A DNA stretch of 64,000 nt from Pseudomonas sp. JAI120 (GTDB lineage Bacteria > Pseudomonadota > Gammaproteobacteria > Pseudomonadales > Pseudomonadaceae). Positions 49,732 to 58,796 of the stretch are shown here, piece by piece. The stretch lies in the NCBI RefSeq assembly GCF_014207255.1, contig NZ_JACHCZ010000004.1, forward strand, positions 434,001 through 498,000. Direction: 5' to 3'. The notes under the pieces are model-generated. The model did no database searches. It was not told where the DNA came from and saw only the letters and a program-made list of their open reading frames with translations. The position numbers were made by a program, and so were the translations under genes. Each line of letters begins with the position of its first letter. Position 1 is the stretch's first letter.

Positions 49732-51045
49732 CTATACCGCATCTCTTGGCAGCATCAGCCCAAGCGGCAAGCGCACCCGCGCTTCCAGGCCACCGTCTTC
49801 GCGGTTACGCAACTCGACATTTCCGCCGTGCATCGAAGCAATCCGCCGCACGATCGCCAGCCCCAGACCGGTCCCCTTGCCACCCCGGGCACGGTCGCCA
49901 CGGGTGAAGGGGTTGAAGATACCCTCCAGCTCGTCCGGATCGATGCCCGCCCCCCGGTCCATTACACTCAGCACCACGTACGGCGCGGCACTGTCGCCGG
50001 ACACATACGCAGCCACTTCCACATCCGAACCGGCATGGTGCAAAGCGTTGCCGATCAGATTGTTGAGAAGGCGCTTCATCGACACCCGACGCAACGCAAA
50101 CGGCTGGATCGGTTCAAGGCGCATGCGCACTTGCTCGCCATTCTGGTTGTAGGGCGCGACAACCTCACGCACCAGGTCCGTGAGATCGACTTCCTCCACC
50201 ACCTCGTCACGTCCATCGCGGATAAACGCCAGGAACTGGTCGAGAATCGCGTCCATGTCTTCGATGTCGCGAACCATGTCGTCGGTGAGGTCGCTATGGT
50301 TGCCCATCAGCTCCAGGGACAGGCGCAATCGCGTCAATGGCGTGCGCAAGTCATGGGACACCCCCGCCAGCATCAGCTCGCGTTCGCGCCCGGCCTGTTC
50401 GACATCCTCCGCCATCTGGTTGAAGGCGCCATACACCTCGGTCATTTCACTGGGCGTATCGCTGACCGGCAGGCGCACGCTGCGCCCCTGGCCCAGTTGG
50501 CGGGCGGCAAATACCAGGCGTTTAAGCGGTTGGTTAAGCTGACGAACGAAAATCCACGCGGACGCGGTGGAAAGCAAGCCGATAGCCAGGAACCAGCCCA
50601 ACACGTTCCAGATCTTCTGCCCCCGCAAAGGATGCGGATACAGCGGAACCTTGATCCAAGCATCGCCAAGGCTCGGCGCCCTCACCCACAGCGCAGGTGA
50701 AACATGCATGCGCAAGCGCACCTCGGTGTCCTCGCCCAGCTCGGCCTGCATCTGGCGTTGGTAGATCTCGCTGTAGGGCCAATGCTGCTCACCCTCGGGC
50801 ACACCCGCCCCGTCAACGCGGGTCAACGTCGACGCCTTGGCTACTTTTTCCCGGTTCTCAGGGTCTACAGCCCAGTAACCACGCAGCGTCAGGGCGACAC
50901 CATGGCTGTACTGCCGGTCCACCAGCACGTCTTCGTTCATCAGCAGATAAACCAGTGTCAACGCCTTGGAAAACAGCACGACGATCAGCACCAGCCAAAG
51001 GGTGCGGGAGAAGAAACTTTGCGGGAACCACAGAGGGGTTTTCAT
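49732..51045 (-). CDS. envZ: Osmolarity-type sensor histidine kinase EnvZ (AmgS)
   Basis: A 437-aa inner-membrane kinase. Transmembrane segments near residues 15-36 and 148-168 flank a periplasmic domain. A HAMP domain is followed by the H box with His231 in AGVSHDLRTPLTRLRLSLEL, then the ATPase domain with NALHHAGSDVE, DRGAGIDPDE and GTGLGLAIVRR. It pairs with OmpR encoded 116 bp upstream. From memory this pair is AmgRS in P. aeruginosa, tied to aminoglycoside tolerance and membrane stress. Confidence 0.94.
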   Translation of the reverse strand: MKTPLWFPQSFFSRTLWLVLIVVLFSKALTLVYLLMNEDVLVDRQYSHGVALTLRGYWAVDPENREKVAKASTLTRVDGAGVPEGEQHWPYSEIYQRQMQAELGEDTEVRLRMHVSPALWVRAPSLGDAWIKVPLYPHPLRGQKIWNVLGWFLAIGLLSTASAWIFVRQLNQPLKRLVFAARQLGQGRSVRLPVSDTPSEMTEVYGAFNQMAEDVEQAGRERELMLAGVSHDLRTPLTRLRLSLELMGNHSDLTDDMVRDIEDMDAILDQFLAFIRDGRDEVVEEVDLTDLVREVVAPYNQNGEQVRMRLEPIQPFALRRVSMKRLLNNLIGNALHHAGSDVEVAAYVSGDSAAPYVVLSVMDRGAGIDPDELEGIFNPFTRGDRARGGKGTGLGLAIVRRIASMHGGNVELRNREDGGLEARVRLPLGLMLPRDAV

Positions 51046-51090
51046 AGAAGACAGCTGGACACCTTGCAGGAACGAGCGGCGCTCGCAGAA

Positions 51091-51153
51091 TTGCAGACGC
51101 CGGGCATCCCGTCGACCCTCATGGAGTCAAACGCCAGGATGCCCGCCCTGCAA
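51091..51153. promoter_or_regulatory. Large hairpin between ompR and envZ
   Basis: The inner arms CGGGCATCC (51101-51109) and GGATGCCCG (51137-51145) are extended by TTGCAG (51091-51096) and CTGCAA (51148-51153), giving a long interrupted stem over a 27-nt loop. There is no T tract, so it is not a simple terminator. It may set the ompR:envZ ratio by RNA processing or pausing. Confidence 0.5.
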
Positions 51154-51161
51154 ATCATCGG

Positions 51162-51902
51162 TCACTTCGTGGCGGTGCCATCCGGCACAAACACATAACC
51201 CACACCCCATACCGTCTGGATATACCGAGGCTTCGACGGGTCCGGCTCGATCATCCGGCGCAGACGGGAAATCTGCACGTCGATGGAGCGCTCCAGGGCG
51301 TCCCATTCGCGACCGCGGGCCAGGTTCATCAGTTTGTCGCGGGTCAGCGGCTGACGCGCGTTCATCACCAGGGCCTTGAGCACGGCGAATTCACCGGTGG
51401 TGAGCATGTGCACTTCGTCGCCACGCTTGAGTTCGCGGGTCGCCAGCGACAGTTCGTAGTCGCCAAAGGTAACGCTTTCGTCTTCGCTGCCTGGCGCGCC
51501 CGGTACCGGCGGTGCCTGACGACGCAACACGGCTTTGACCCGCGCCATCAACTCGTCAGGGTTGAAGGGCTTGGCCAGGTAGTCATCAGCGCCCAGCTCG
51601 AGGCCCTTGATGCGGCTCAGCTCATCGCCCTTGGCGGTAAGCATGATGATTGGAATCTGGTTGTTCGCGCCGCGCAGGCGCTTGCAGGCGGTTAGGCCGT
51701 CTTCGCCGGGCAGCATCAGGTCGAGTACGACCAGGTTGAATACTTCGCGCCCCAGGAGACGGTCCATCTGCTCGGTGTTCGGCACCGCGCGGGCACGATA
51801 GCCCTTGGAGTTGAAGAAACGCTCCAGCAGGCTGCTCAGCCCCGGATCGTCATCAACGATGAGAATTTTTTCGCCTTCAGCAGTTTGTGCAGTGCTGCTC
51901 AT
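51162..51902 (-). CDS. ompR: Response regulator OmpR (AmgR)
   Basis: A 246-aa OmpR-family regulator. The receiver domain has the acidic pocket IVDDDP and phosphoacceptor Asp61 in LVVLDLMLPGEDG. The C-terminal winged helix has LTTGEFAVLKALVMNARQPL then SIDVQISRLRRMIE and ends with YIQTVWGVGYVFVPDG. It is upstream of envZ on the same strand and would be the first gene of the operon; its promoter should lie in the gap toward tex. Confidence 0.95.
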   Translation of the reverse strand: MSSTAQTAEGEKILIVDDDPGLSSLLERFFNSKGYRARAVPNTEQMDRLLGREVFNLVVLDLMLPGEDGLTACKRLRGANNQIPIIMLTAKGDELSRIKGLELGADDYLAKPFNPDELMARVKAVLRRQAPPVPGAPGSEDESVTFGDYELSLATRELKRGDEVHMLTTGEFAVLKALVMNARQPLTRDKLMNLARGREWDALERSIDVQISRLRRMIEPDPSKPRYIQTVWGVGYVFVPDGTATK

Positions 51903-52258
51903 TGGATGCTCCTCTTATCTCGGCGCGCATTATGGCGTAGCTGCCGTTATACGCACCGTGTGCATTGTTAGCAGATTTTTCCTCTGCTGCCAGCGAACCC
52001 GCCCCTTCCAACCATTGGCGCAGTACCCCCCAAGGGCAGAACGCTGGTTATAATGCGGCGCCTTCGTGCAGGGCAACGTCAGATCGTTGCCGTTTAATAC
52101 CGGGCTTTTTTCACCCGTTTGTCGTGATTTTTTCGATTTCGAGGGTCAATAGGCTGCCTCTTGACCCAGGTAGCGGCGCCAGTCGGGCCGCTCAACCAGC
52201 CGCGCAAGGCCTTGTTTTTTGGGCCAGCGGGCTGCTTTTCAGAATTTCAGGTGGTTTT
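51903..52258. other. Divergent intergenic region between ompR and tex
   Basis: A 356-bp gap with no supported gene. It contains a GCAACGTCAGATCGTTGC hairpin near 52071-52090 followed by T-rich stretches, and CAAGGCCTTGTTTTTTGG near 52205-52222, which looks like a short terminator hairpin in the tex leader. Promoters for both genes must lie here, but none stands out. Confidence 0.5.
52205..52222 (+). terminator. Possible short terminator or attenuator in the tex leader
   Basis: CAAGG-CCTTG with an extending GCGCAAGGCC context is followed by TTTTTT, 37 bp before the tex start. The stem is only five to six pairs, so function is doubtful. Confidence 0.3.
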
Positions 52259-54595
52259 ATGGACAGCATCAACAGCCGCATCGCCGAAGAGCTCGGTGTA
52301 CGCCCACAACAGGTCGAAGCGGCCGTCGCTCTACTGGATGAAGGCTCCACGGTGCCCTTCATCGCCCGTTACCGGAAAGAAGTGACCGGCAGCCTCGACG
52401 ACATCCAACTGCGGCACCTGGAAGAACGCCTGCGCTACCTGCGAGAACTCGACGAACGGCGTATCAGCATCCTCGCCAGCATCGAGGAACAGGGCAAGTT
52501 GACCCCGCAGCTGGAACGCGACATCAAGCTCGCCGACACCAAGACCCGCCTCGAAGACCTTTACCTGCCGTACAAACAGAAGCGCCGCACCAAGGGCCAG
52601 ATCGCCCTGGAAGCCGGCCTGGGCGAACTGGCCGACGGCCTGTTCAACGACCCGTCGCTGACCCCGGACACCGAAGCCGCACGCTTCGTCAACGCTGAAA
52701 AAGGCGTTGCCGACGTCAAGGCCGCCCTCGAAGGCGCCAAGTACATCCTGATGGAGCGCTTCGCCGAAGACGCCAACCTGCTGGAAAAACTGCGCAACTA
52801 TCTGAAACAGGAAGCCACCCTCAGCGCCCGCGTCATCGTCGGCAAAGAGGAAGAAGGCGCCAAGTTCCGCGACTACTTCGAACACGACGAACCGCTGAAA
52901 AGCATGCCGTCCCACCGTGCGCTGGCGATTTTCCGCGGTCGCAACGAAGGCATCCTCAGCTCCGCACTCAAAGTCGGCGACGAACTGCCGGGCACCATGC
53001 ACCCGTGCGAAGGCATGATCGGGCAACAATTCGGTATCCAGAATCAGAATCGTCCTGCGGACAAGTGGCTCGGTGAAGTCGTGCGCTGGACCTGGAAGGT
53101 CAAGCTCTACACCCACCTGGAAACCGACCTGCTCGGCGAGTTGCGCGACGGCGCCGAAACCGAAGCGATCAACGTATTTGCCCACAACCTGCACGACCTG
53201 CTTCTGGCCGCCCCGGCCGGCCCGCGCGCCACCCTGGGCCTCGACCCCGGCCTGCGCACCGGCTGCAAGGTCGCCGTGGTGGATGCCACCGGCAAGCTGC
53301 TGGACCACGCCACCGTGTACCCACACGTGCCGCACAACAAGTGGGACCAGACCCTCGCCATCCTGGCCGCCCTGTGCGCCAAGCATGCGGTGGACCTGAT
53401 CGCCATCGGCAACGGCACCGCCAGCCGTGAAACCGACAAGTTGGCCGCCGAACTGATCAAAAAATACCCAGCCATGAAGATGACCAAGGTGATGGTCTCC
53501 GAAGCCGGTGCTTCGGTGTACTCGGCATCGGAACTGGCGTCCAAGGAATTCCCGGACCTCGACGTGTCGATCCGTGGCGCGGTGTCCATTGCCCGTCGCC
53601 TGCAGGACCCGCTGGCCGAACTGGTTAAAATCGATCCTAAATCCATTGGCGTCGGCCAGTACCAGCACGACGTGTCGCAGCTGAAACTGGCGCGCGGCCT
53701 GGATGCGGTGGTGGAAGACTGCGTAAACGCCGTGGGCGTGGACGTGAACACTGCCTCCGTGGCGTTGCTGGCGCGCATCTCCGGCCTCAATGCCACCCTG
53801 GCGCAGAATATCGTCACTCATCGCGACGAAAACGGTGCTTTCAAAACCCGTGCCGCGCTGAAAAAAGTCGCACGCCTGGGTGAAAAAACCTTCGAGCAAG
53901 CCGCCGGCTTCCTACGCGTGATGAACGGCGACAACCCGCTGGATTCGTCAGCCGTTCACCCGGAAGCCTATCCGTTGGTGCAACGCATCGCCGCCGAAAC
54001 CGGTCGCGACATTCGTTCGCTGATCGGCGACGCCGCGTTCCTCAAGCGCCTGGATCCGAAGAAGTACACTGACGAAACCTTCGGCGTACCGACCATCACC
54101 GACATCCTGCAAGAGCTGGAAAAACCTGGCCGCGATCCGCGTCCCGAGTTCAAGACCGCCGAGTTCCAGGACGGCGTGGAAGACCTCAAGGACCTGCAAC
54201 TGGGCATGATCCTCGAAGGTGTGGTCACCAACGTGACCAACTTCGGCGCGTTTGTGGACATCGGCGTGCATCAGGACGGTTTGGTGCACATTTCTGCGCT
54301 TTCGGAGAAGTTCATCAAAGATCCGCGCGAAGCGGTGAAAGCCGGTGATGTGGTCAAGGTCAAGGTCATGGAAGTCGACATCCCGCGCAAACGCGTTGGC
54401 CTATCGATGCGCATGGGCGACACCCCAGGCGAAAAAATCGACGGCGCCCGTGGTGCACGTCCTGGCTCGGCACCGCGCCAGTCGCAGAACCGCTCTGAAA
54501 ACAGTCAACCGCGCAAGGAAACCGCTACCGCAGCGCCAAGCAACAACGCCATGGCCTCGCTGTTCGCCAACGCCAAGCAGTTGAAGAAACGCTGA
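52259..54595 (+). CDS. tex: RNA-binding transcription accessory protein Tex
   Basis: A 778-aa cytoplasmic nucleic-acid-binding protein. The N-terminal Tex domain (AEELGVRPQQVEAAVALLDE; VPFIARYRKEVTGSLDDIQL) is followed by a YqgF/RNase-H-like domain (ATLGLDPGLRTGCKVAVVDA), helix-hairpin-helix repeats (SVALLARISGLNATLAQNIV) and a C-terminal S1 domain (GMILEGVVTNVTNFGAFVDI) with a low-complexity basic tail. The start at 52259 is supported by the family N-terminus; the frame is open further back. Stop and the start of the next gene share bases (TGATG). Confidence 0.96.
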   Translation: MDSINSRIAEELGVRPQQVEAAVALLDEGSTVPFIARYRKEVTGSLDDIQLRHLEERLRYLRELDERRISILASIEEQGKLTPQLERDIKLADTKTRLEDLYLPYKQKRRTKGQIALEAGLGELADGLFNDPSLTPDTEAARFVNAEKGVADVKAALEGAKYILMERFAEDANLLEKLRNYLKQEATLSARVIVGKEEEGAKFRDYFEHDEPLKSMPSHRALAIFRGRNEGILSSALKVGDELPGTMHPCEGMIGQQFGIQNQNRPADKWLGEVVRWTWKVKLYTHLETDLLGELRDGAETEAINVFAHNLHDLLLAAPAGPRATLGLDPGLRTGCKVAVVDATGKLLDHATVYPHVPHNKWDQTLAILAALCAKHAVDLIAIGNGTASRETDKLAAELIKKYPAMKMTKVMVSEAGASVYSASELASKEFPDLDVSIRGAVSIARRLQDPLAELVKIDPKSIGVGQYQHDVSQLKLARGLDAVVEDCVNAVGVDVNTASVALLARISGLNATLAQNIVTHRDENGAFKTRAALKKVARLGEKTFEQAAGFLRVMNGDNPLDSSAVHPEAYPLVQRIAAETGRDIRSLIGDAAFLKRLDPKKYTDETFGVPTITDILQELEKPGRDPRPEFKTAEFQDGVEDLKDLQLGMILEGVVTNVTNFGAFVDIGVHQDGLVHISALSEKFIKDPREAVKAGDVVKVKVMEVDIPRKRVGLSMRMGDTPGEKIDGARGARPGSAPRQSQNRSENSQPRKETATAAPSNNAMASLFANAKQLKKR

Positions 54596-54978
54596 TGGAA
54601 ATACCCGCCGGCTTGACCCAGAGCGCGTTCAGCGAACTGATCGGCTGCCGCCTGCAACGCCTCGAAGAAGGCGTTGCCGAAGTGGCCCTGACCCTGGAGC
54701 CGCACCTGCGCAACCGCGCGGGCAAGCTTCATGGCGGGGCGATATTCAGCCTGGTGGACATCACCATGGGGCTGGCCTGTTCCAGCGCCCATGGGTTTGA
54801 CCAGCAGAGCGCTACTATCGAATGCAAGATCAACTACATCCGCGCCGTGGAAGACGGTGACGTGCTGTGCACCAGCCGCGTGATTCACGCCGGTCGGCGC
54901 ACGCTGGTGGTCGAAGCCGATGTGTATCAGGACGAAAGACTTGTCGCAAAAGCACAGGGCACGTTCGCTGTCCTATAG
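54595..54978 (+). CDS. PaaI-family hotdog thioesterase
   Basis: A 127-aa protein. RNRAGKLHGGAIFSLVDITM contains the HGGxxxxLxD motif of PaaI-type thioesterases, with the aspartate in VDI and glycine-rich helix start. It probably hydrolyses an acyl-CoA, with the substrate unknown. Its ATG shares a base with the tex stop, so the two are co-translated, although a functional tie is not obvious. Confidence 0.88.
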   Translation: MEIPAGLTQSAFSELIGCRLQRLEEGVAEVALTLEPHLRNRAGKLHGGAIFSLVDITMGLACSSAHGFDQQSATIECKINYIRAVEDGDVLCTSRVIHAGRRTLVVEADVYQDERLVAKAQGTFAVL

Positions 54979-55192
54979 CTCCAAGCCCCCGATTTGAGTT
55001 AATTTCGGCGCTGCGATAACAGCGTCGGAATTTTCTTGCTGCGCTATAGCCCAATTCATGGAGTGAAGTAGGCTTTTTTAACGCGGGTCAAATCGACTCA
55101 AAACCAGGCGATCACGCCAGTTTCAACTTCACCCTTGTAGACCGTCCTGCCCACCCCCATATTGGGGCGACTGACGCGTGAAGGAATCCAAC
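54979..55192. other. Intergenic region upstream of gshA
   Basis: About 210 bp with no gene. A GCTGCGATAACAGCG stem-like stretch near 55010 and AT-rich patches are visible, but no promoter is convincing. Confidence 0.4.
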
Positions 55193-56776
55193 TTGAGCGA
55201 ACTTCTCAACCGCCGCCTGGCCCTGCTCGGCAAGCGCGAACACCTCTCCCTGCTAGAACAGTGCTTGCACGGCATCGAGCGTGAATGCCTACGTGTCACC
55301 GGTGACGGTCGCCTGGCGCAAACGCCGCACCCCGAAGCCCTGGGCGCCGCGTTGACCCATGAACAGATCACCACCGACTACTCGGAATCGCTGCTGGAGT
55401 TCATTACTCCGGCCCTGCCCAACCCGGCCGATACCCTGAGCAGCCTGAACAAGATCCATCGCTTTGCCTACACCAAGCTCGGCAGTGAGTACCTGTGGAG
55501 CCCCTCGATGCCGTGCCCGTTGCCGGCCGAGGAAGACATTCCGATTGCCTACTACGGCACCTCCAATATCGGACAGCTCAAGTACGTGTACCGCAAGGGC
55601 CTGGCCCTGCGTTACGGCAAGACCATGCAGTGCATCGCCGGCATCCACTACAACTTTTCCCTGCCGGAACCGTTGTGGCCGCTGCTCAAGGAGACTGAAG
55701 GCTTCGTCGGCACCGACCGCGACTATCAGTCCACCGCCTATATCGCGCTGATCCGCAACTTCCGCCGCTACAGCTGGCTGCTGATGTACCTGTTCGGTGC
55801 CTCGCCGGCCCTGGACGCGGGTTTCCTGCGTGGTCGCTCGCACCAACTGGAAGTACTCGACGCCGACACCCTGTACCTTCCGTACGCCACCAGCCTGCGC
55901 ATGAGCGACCTGGGTTACCAGAGCAACGCCCAGGCCGGCCTGACGCCGTGCTACAACGACCTGGCCAGCTACACCGACAGCCTGCGCGAAGCAGTGGCAA
56001 CGCCCTACGCGCCCTATGTCGAAATCGGTACCCACAAGGACGGTGAGTGGGTACAGCTCAACACCAACATCCTGCAGATCGAAAACGAGTACTACTCCAA
56101 CATCCGCCCCAAGCGCGTGACCTATACCGGCGAGCGGCCGATCCAGGCGCTGATGGCCCGTGGCATCCAGTACATCGAAGTGCGCTGCCTGGACATCAAC
56201 CCGTTCCTGCCGATGGGCATCGACCTGCCAGAGTCGCGTTTCCTCGACGCATTCCTGCTGTACTGCGCGCTGAACGACAGCCCGCTGTTCGCCGACAACG
56301 AGTGCGGCAACGCCACGTCCAACTTCCTCAGCGTGGTCAAGGAAGGCCGGCGCCCGGGCCTGCAATTGCAGCGCAAGGGCCAGGCCGTGGACATGAAGGA
56401 ATGGGCTACGGAGCTGCTGGAGAAGATTGCCCCGCTGGCTGCGCTGCTGGATGAAAGCCACGGCATCACCGAACACAGCCAGGCACTGGACGCCCAGTTG
56501 GCCAAGGTCAAGGACCCGTCCCTGACCCCTTCGGCGCAGGTATTGGCGGCGATGGCCGAGCGCAAAGAAAGTTTTGCGCAGTTCTCCCTGCACCAGAGCG
56601 AGGTGCATGCCGAGTATTTCCGCCGCGAGCCGTTGCCGGCTGAGGAACAAGCACGCTTTGAAGAGCTGGCGCGCACATCGCTGGCACAGCAGGCGGAGCT
56701 GGAGCAGAACGAAGTGGGCGACTTTGATGTGTTTGTCGGGTCGTACCAGGCGAGCATTCTGGCGATCAGTAACTAA
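55193..56776 (+). CDS. gshA: Glutamate-cysteine ligase
   Basis: A 527-aa enzyme of the proteobacterial type 1 family, joining glutamate and cysteine in the first step of glutathione synthesis. Family landmarks are LHGIERECLRVTGDGRLAQ (metal-binding glutamates), ALTHEQITTDYSESLLEFIT, CIAGIHYNFSLPEPLW and GIQYIEVRCLDINPFLPMGI. I start it at TTG 55193 (MSELLNRRLAL) because AAGGA precedes it at 8-12 nt; a GTG at 55178 in the same frame would place that site inside the gene. It is monocistronic before a REP pair. Confidence 0.95.
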   Translation: MSELLNRRLALLGKREHLSLLEQCLHGIERECLRVTGDGRLAQTPHPEALGAALTHEQITTDYSESLLEFITPALPNPADTLSSLNKIHRFAYTKLGSEYLWSPSMPCPLPAEEDIPIAYYGTSNIGQLKYVYRKGLALRYGKTMQCIAGIHYNFSLPEPLWPLLKETEGFVGTDRDYQSTAYIALIRNFRRYSWLLMYLFGASPALDAGFLRGRSHQLEVLDADTLYLPYATSLRMSDLGYQSNAQAGLTPCYNDLASYTDSLREAVATPYAPYVEIGTHKDGEWVQLNTNILQIENEYYSNIRPKRVTYTGERPIQALMARGIQYIEVRCLDINPFLPMGIDLPESRFLDAFLLYCALNDSPLFADNECGNATSNFLSVVKEGRRPGLQLQRKGQAVDMKEWATELLEKIAPLAALLDESHGITEHSQALDAQLAKVKDPSLTPSAQVLAAMAERKESFAQFSLHQSEVHAEYFRREPLPAEEQARFEELARTSLAQQAELEQNEVGDFDVFVGSYQASILAISN

Positions 56777-56791
56777 GACCGAACTCGGTCC

Positions 56792-56885
56792 ATTGTGGGA
56801 GGGGGCTTGCCCCCGATTGCACTGGGTCAGTCAACCCATCACTGACTGATCTACCGCCATCGGGGGCAAGCCCCCTCCCACATTT
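56792..56885. repeat. Inverted REP pair (BIME)
   Basis: GTGGGAGGGGGCTTGCCCCC is mirrored by GGGGGCAAGCCCCCTCCCAC around a smaller internal stem. It follows gshA. Confidence 0.92.
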
Positions 56886-56932
56886 GCCCGCAATCAAGCT
56901 CAAGATTCGCTTCAACCTTCCGCCCATAAGCT

Positions 56933-56961
56933 AATTCGAAAATGTTATTTATTTTCGAATT
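56933..56961. promoter_or_regulatory. Perfect 11-bp inverted repeat upstream of tauA
   Basis: AATTCGAAAAT-N7-ATTTTCGAATT is an exact palindrome in AT-rich DNA, 61 bp before the tauA start. It is well placed for an operator of the sulfonate operon. CysB sites are not usually this symmetric, so another regulator may be involved. Confidence 0.6.
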
Positions 56962-57021
56962 CTTAGATCATTTAGTCTCCTCACACGCCGACCCTCGGCC
57001 GCCTGATTGAGGAGCTTCCCC

Positions 57022-57999
57022 TTGAAACTGTTAAACCCTCTGCGCCTCATGGCCGCGTTGTCCCTGGCCGGTGCCAGCCTGTTTGCCCAGGCGGCGGATG
57101 TGACCATCGCTTACCAGACCACCGTAGACCCGGCAAAAGTTGCCCAGGCCGACGGTGCGTACGAAAAAGCCACTAACGCCAAGATCGACTGGCGCAAATT
57201 CGACAATGGCGCCGACATCATCGCCGCCATTGCCTCCGGCGACGTGCAGATCGGCTACCTCGGTTCCAGCCCGCTGACCGCTGCGATCACCCGTAAAGTG
57301 CCGGTGGAAACCTTCCTGGTTGCCACTCAGATCGGCGGTGCCGAAGCCCTGGTGGCGCGCAACGGTTCCGGGATCAACGGCCCTCAGGACCTGATCGGCA
57401 AGAAGGTCGCCGTGCCCTTCGTTTCCACCGGCCACTACAGCCTGTTGGCCGCGCTGAAGCACTGGAACATTGACCCGTCGAAAGTGACCATCCTCAACCT
57501 CGCCCCGCCGGCGATCATCGCGGCCTGGAAGCGCGGTGACATCGACGCCACTTACGTATGGGACCCAGCACTGGGCGTGGCCAAGGAAAACGGCAAGGTG
57601 CTGATCACCTCCGGCGAGCTGGCCAAGTTCGGCGCGCCGACCTTCGATGCCTGGATCGTGCGCAAGGAATTCGCCGAGAAACACCCGGAAATCGTCACAG
57701 CCTTCGCCAAAGTCACTCTGGATGCCTACGCCGCGTACCGCAAAGACCCACAAGCCTGGCTCGCCGAAAAAGGCAACGTCGACAAACTGGTGAAGCTCTC
57801 CGGCGCCAAAGCCAGTGACATCCCGCTGCTGCTGCAAGGCAACGTCTACCCGCTGGCCGCTGACCAGGTGACCCTGCTGGGCGCACCGACCACCAAGGCC
57901 GTGACCGATACCGCTGCGTTCCTCAAGGAACAAGGCAAGGTCGACGCCGTGCTGCCGGACTACGCCCCTTACGTCAGCGCCAAGTTCATCACCAACTGA
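57022..57999 (+). CDS. tauA: Taurine ABC transporter, periplasmic binding protein
   Basis: A 325-aa secreted solute-binding protein with signal peptide MKLLNPLRLMAALSLAGASL ending FAQA. The mature protein opens ADVTIAYQTTVDPAKVAQAD and carries IASGDVQIGYLGSSPLTAAI and GDIDATYVWDPAL, matching TauA. I prefer the TTG at 57022, which has GAGGAG 7-12 nt upstream, over the TTG at 57007 that lies before that site. It is the first gene of tauABCD. Confidence 0.94.
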   Translation: MKLLNPLRLMAALSLAGASLFAQAADVTIAYQTTVDPAKVAQADGAYEKATNAKIDWRKFDNGADIIAAIASGDVQIGYLGSSPLTAAITRKVPVETFLVATQIGGAEALVARNGSGINGPQDLIGKKVAVPFVSTGHYSLLAALKHWNIDPSKVTILNLAPPAIIAAWKRGDIDATYVWDPALGVAKENGKVLITSGELAKFGAPTFDAWIVRKEFAEKHPEIVTAFAKVTLDAYAAYRKDPQAWLAEKGNVDKLVKLSGAKASDIPLLLQGNVYPLAADQVTLLGAPTTKAVTDTAAFLKEQGKVDAVLPDYAPYVSAKFITN

Positions 58000-58016
58000 T
58001 CCAGGAGTTCATCGCG

Positions 58017-58796
58017 ATGGCCTTGCTACAACTGGAGCGCATCAGCGCACAGTACCCAGGCGCCACAGAACCGGTACTGTCCGACATTTCACTCGACCTG
58101 GGGCCCCAGCAATTGCTGGTAGCCCTCGGCCCGTCCGGCAGTGGCAAGACTTCGCTGTTGAACCTGATTGCCGGCTTTGTCGAACCTTCTGCCGGGCGCA
58201 TCACCCTCGATGGCGTACCGGTCAAAGGTCCCAGCGCCGAACGCGGCGTGGTGTTCCAGGACGACGCGCTGCTGCCCTGGCAGGACGTGTTGGCCAATGT
58301 CGGCTTCGGCCTGGAACTGGCCGGCGTGCCCAAGGCGCAGCGTGAAGTGCGTGCCCGGGAAATGCTCGCGCTGGTGGACCTCGCCGGCTTCGACAATCGC
58401 CGCATCTGGCAACTCTCCGGCGGCCAGAAGCAACGCGTCGGCCTGGCTCGCGCCTTGGCCGCCGACCCGCGCGTGCTGCTGATGGACGAACCCTTCGGCG
58501 CCCTCGATGCCTTCACCCGCGAACAGATGCAGGAACTGTTGCTGCAAGTCTGGCGACGCACGGCCAAGCCGGTGTTCCTGATTACCCATGACATCGAAGA
58601 AGCGGTGTTCCTCGCCACCGACCTGATCCTGTTGGCGCCCAACCCGGGGCAGATCGTCGAGCGTCTGCACCTGGACTTCGGCCAGCGCTACGCGGCCGGC
58701 GAGTCGGCGCGGGCGATCAAGTCCGACCCGCGCTTTATCGAAACCCGTGAGCACGTGCTGGGCAAAGTGTTCTCGCAACGGCAGGTGTCCGCATGA
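58017..58796 (+). CDS. tauB: Taurine ABC transporter, ATP-binding protein
   Basis: A 259-aa ABC ATPase. Walker A GPSGSGKTSL, Q loop VVFQDDALLPWQ, signature LSGGQKQRVGLA, Walker B VLLMDEPFGALD and switch HDIEEA are all intact. It energises taurine/sulfonate uptake with TauA and TauC. Its stop overlaps the tauC start by 4 bp; it begins 17 bp after tauA. Confidence 0.95.
   Translation: MALLQLERISAQYPGATEPVLSDISLDLGPQQLLVALGPSGSGKTSLLNLIAGFVEPSAGRITLDGVPVKGPSAERGVVFQDDALLPWQDVLANVGFGLELAGVPKAQREVRAREMLALVDLAGFDNRRIWQLSGGQKQRVGLARALAADPRVLLMDEPFGALDAFTREQMQELLLQVWRRTAKPVFLITHDIEEAVFLATDLILLAPNPGQIVERLHLDFGQRYAAGESARAIKSDPRFIETREHVLGKVFSQRQVSA

Noticed and set aside
52331..53899. 522-codon open frame antisense to tex
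   Set aside because: It mirrors the codon bias of tex (GC-rich third positions keep the opposite strand open) and has no ribosome site or recognisable domain.
55289..56650. 453-codon frame opposite gshA
   Set aside because: Shadow of gshA, with no domain and no plausible start.
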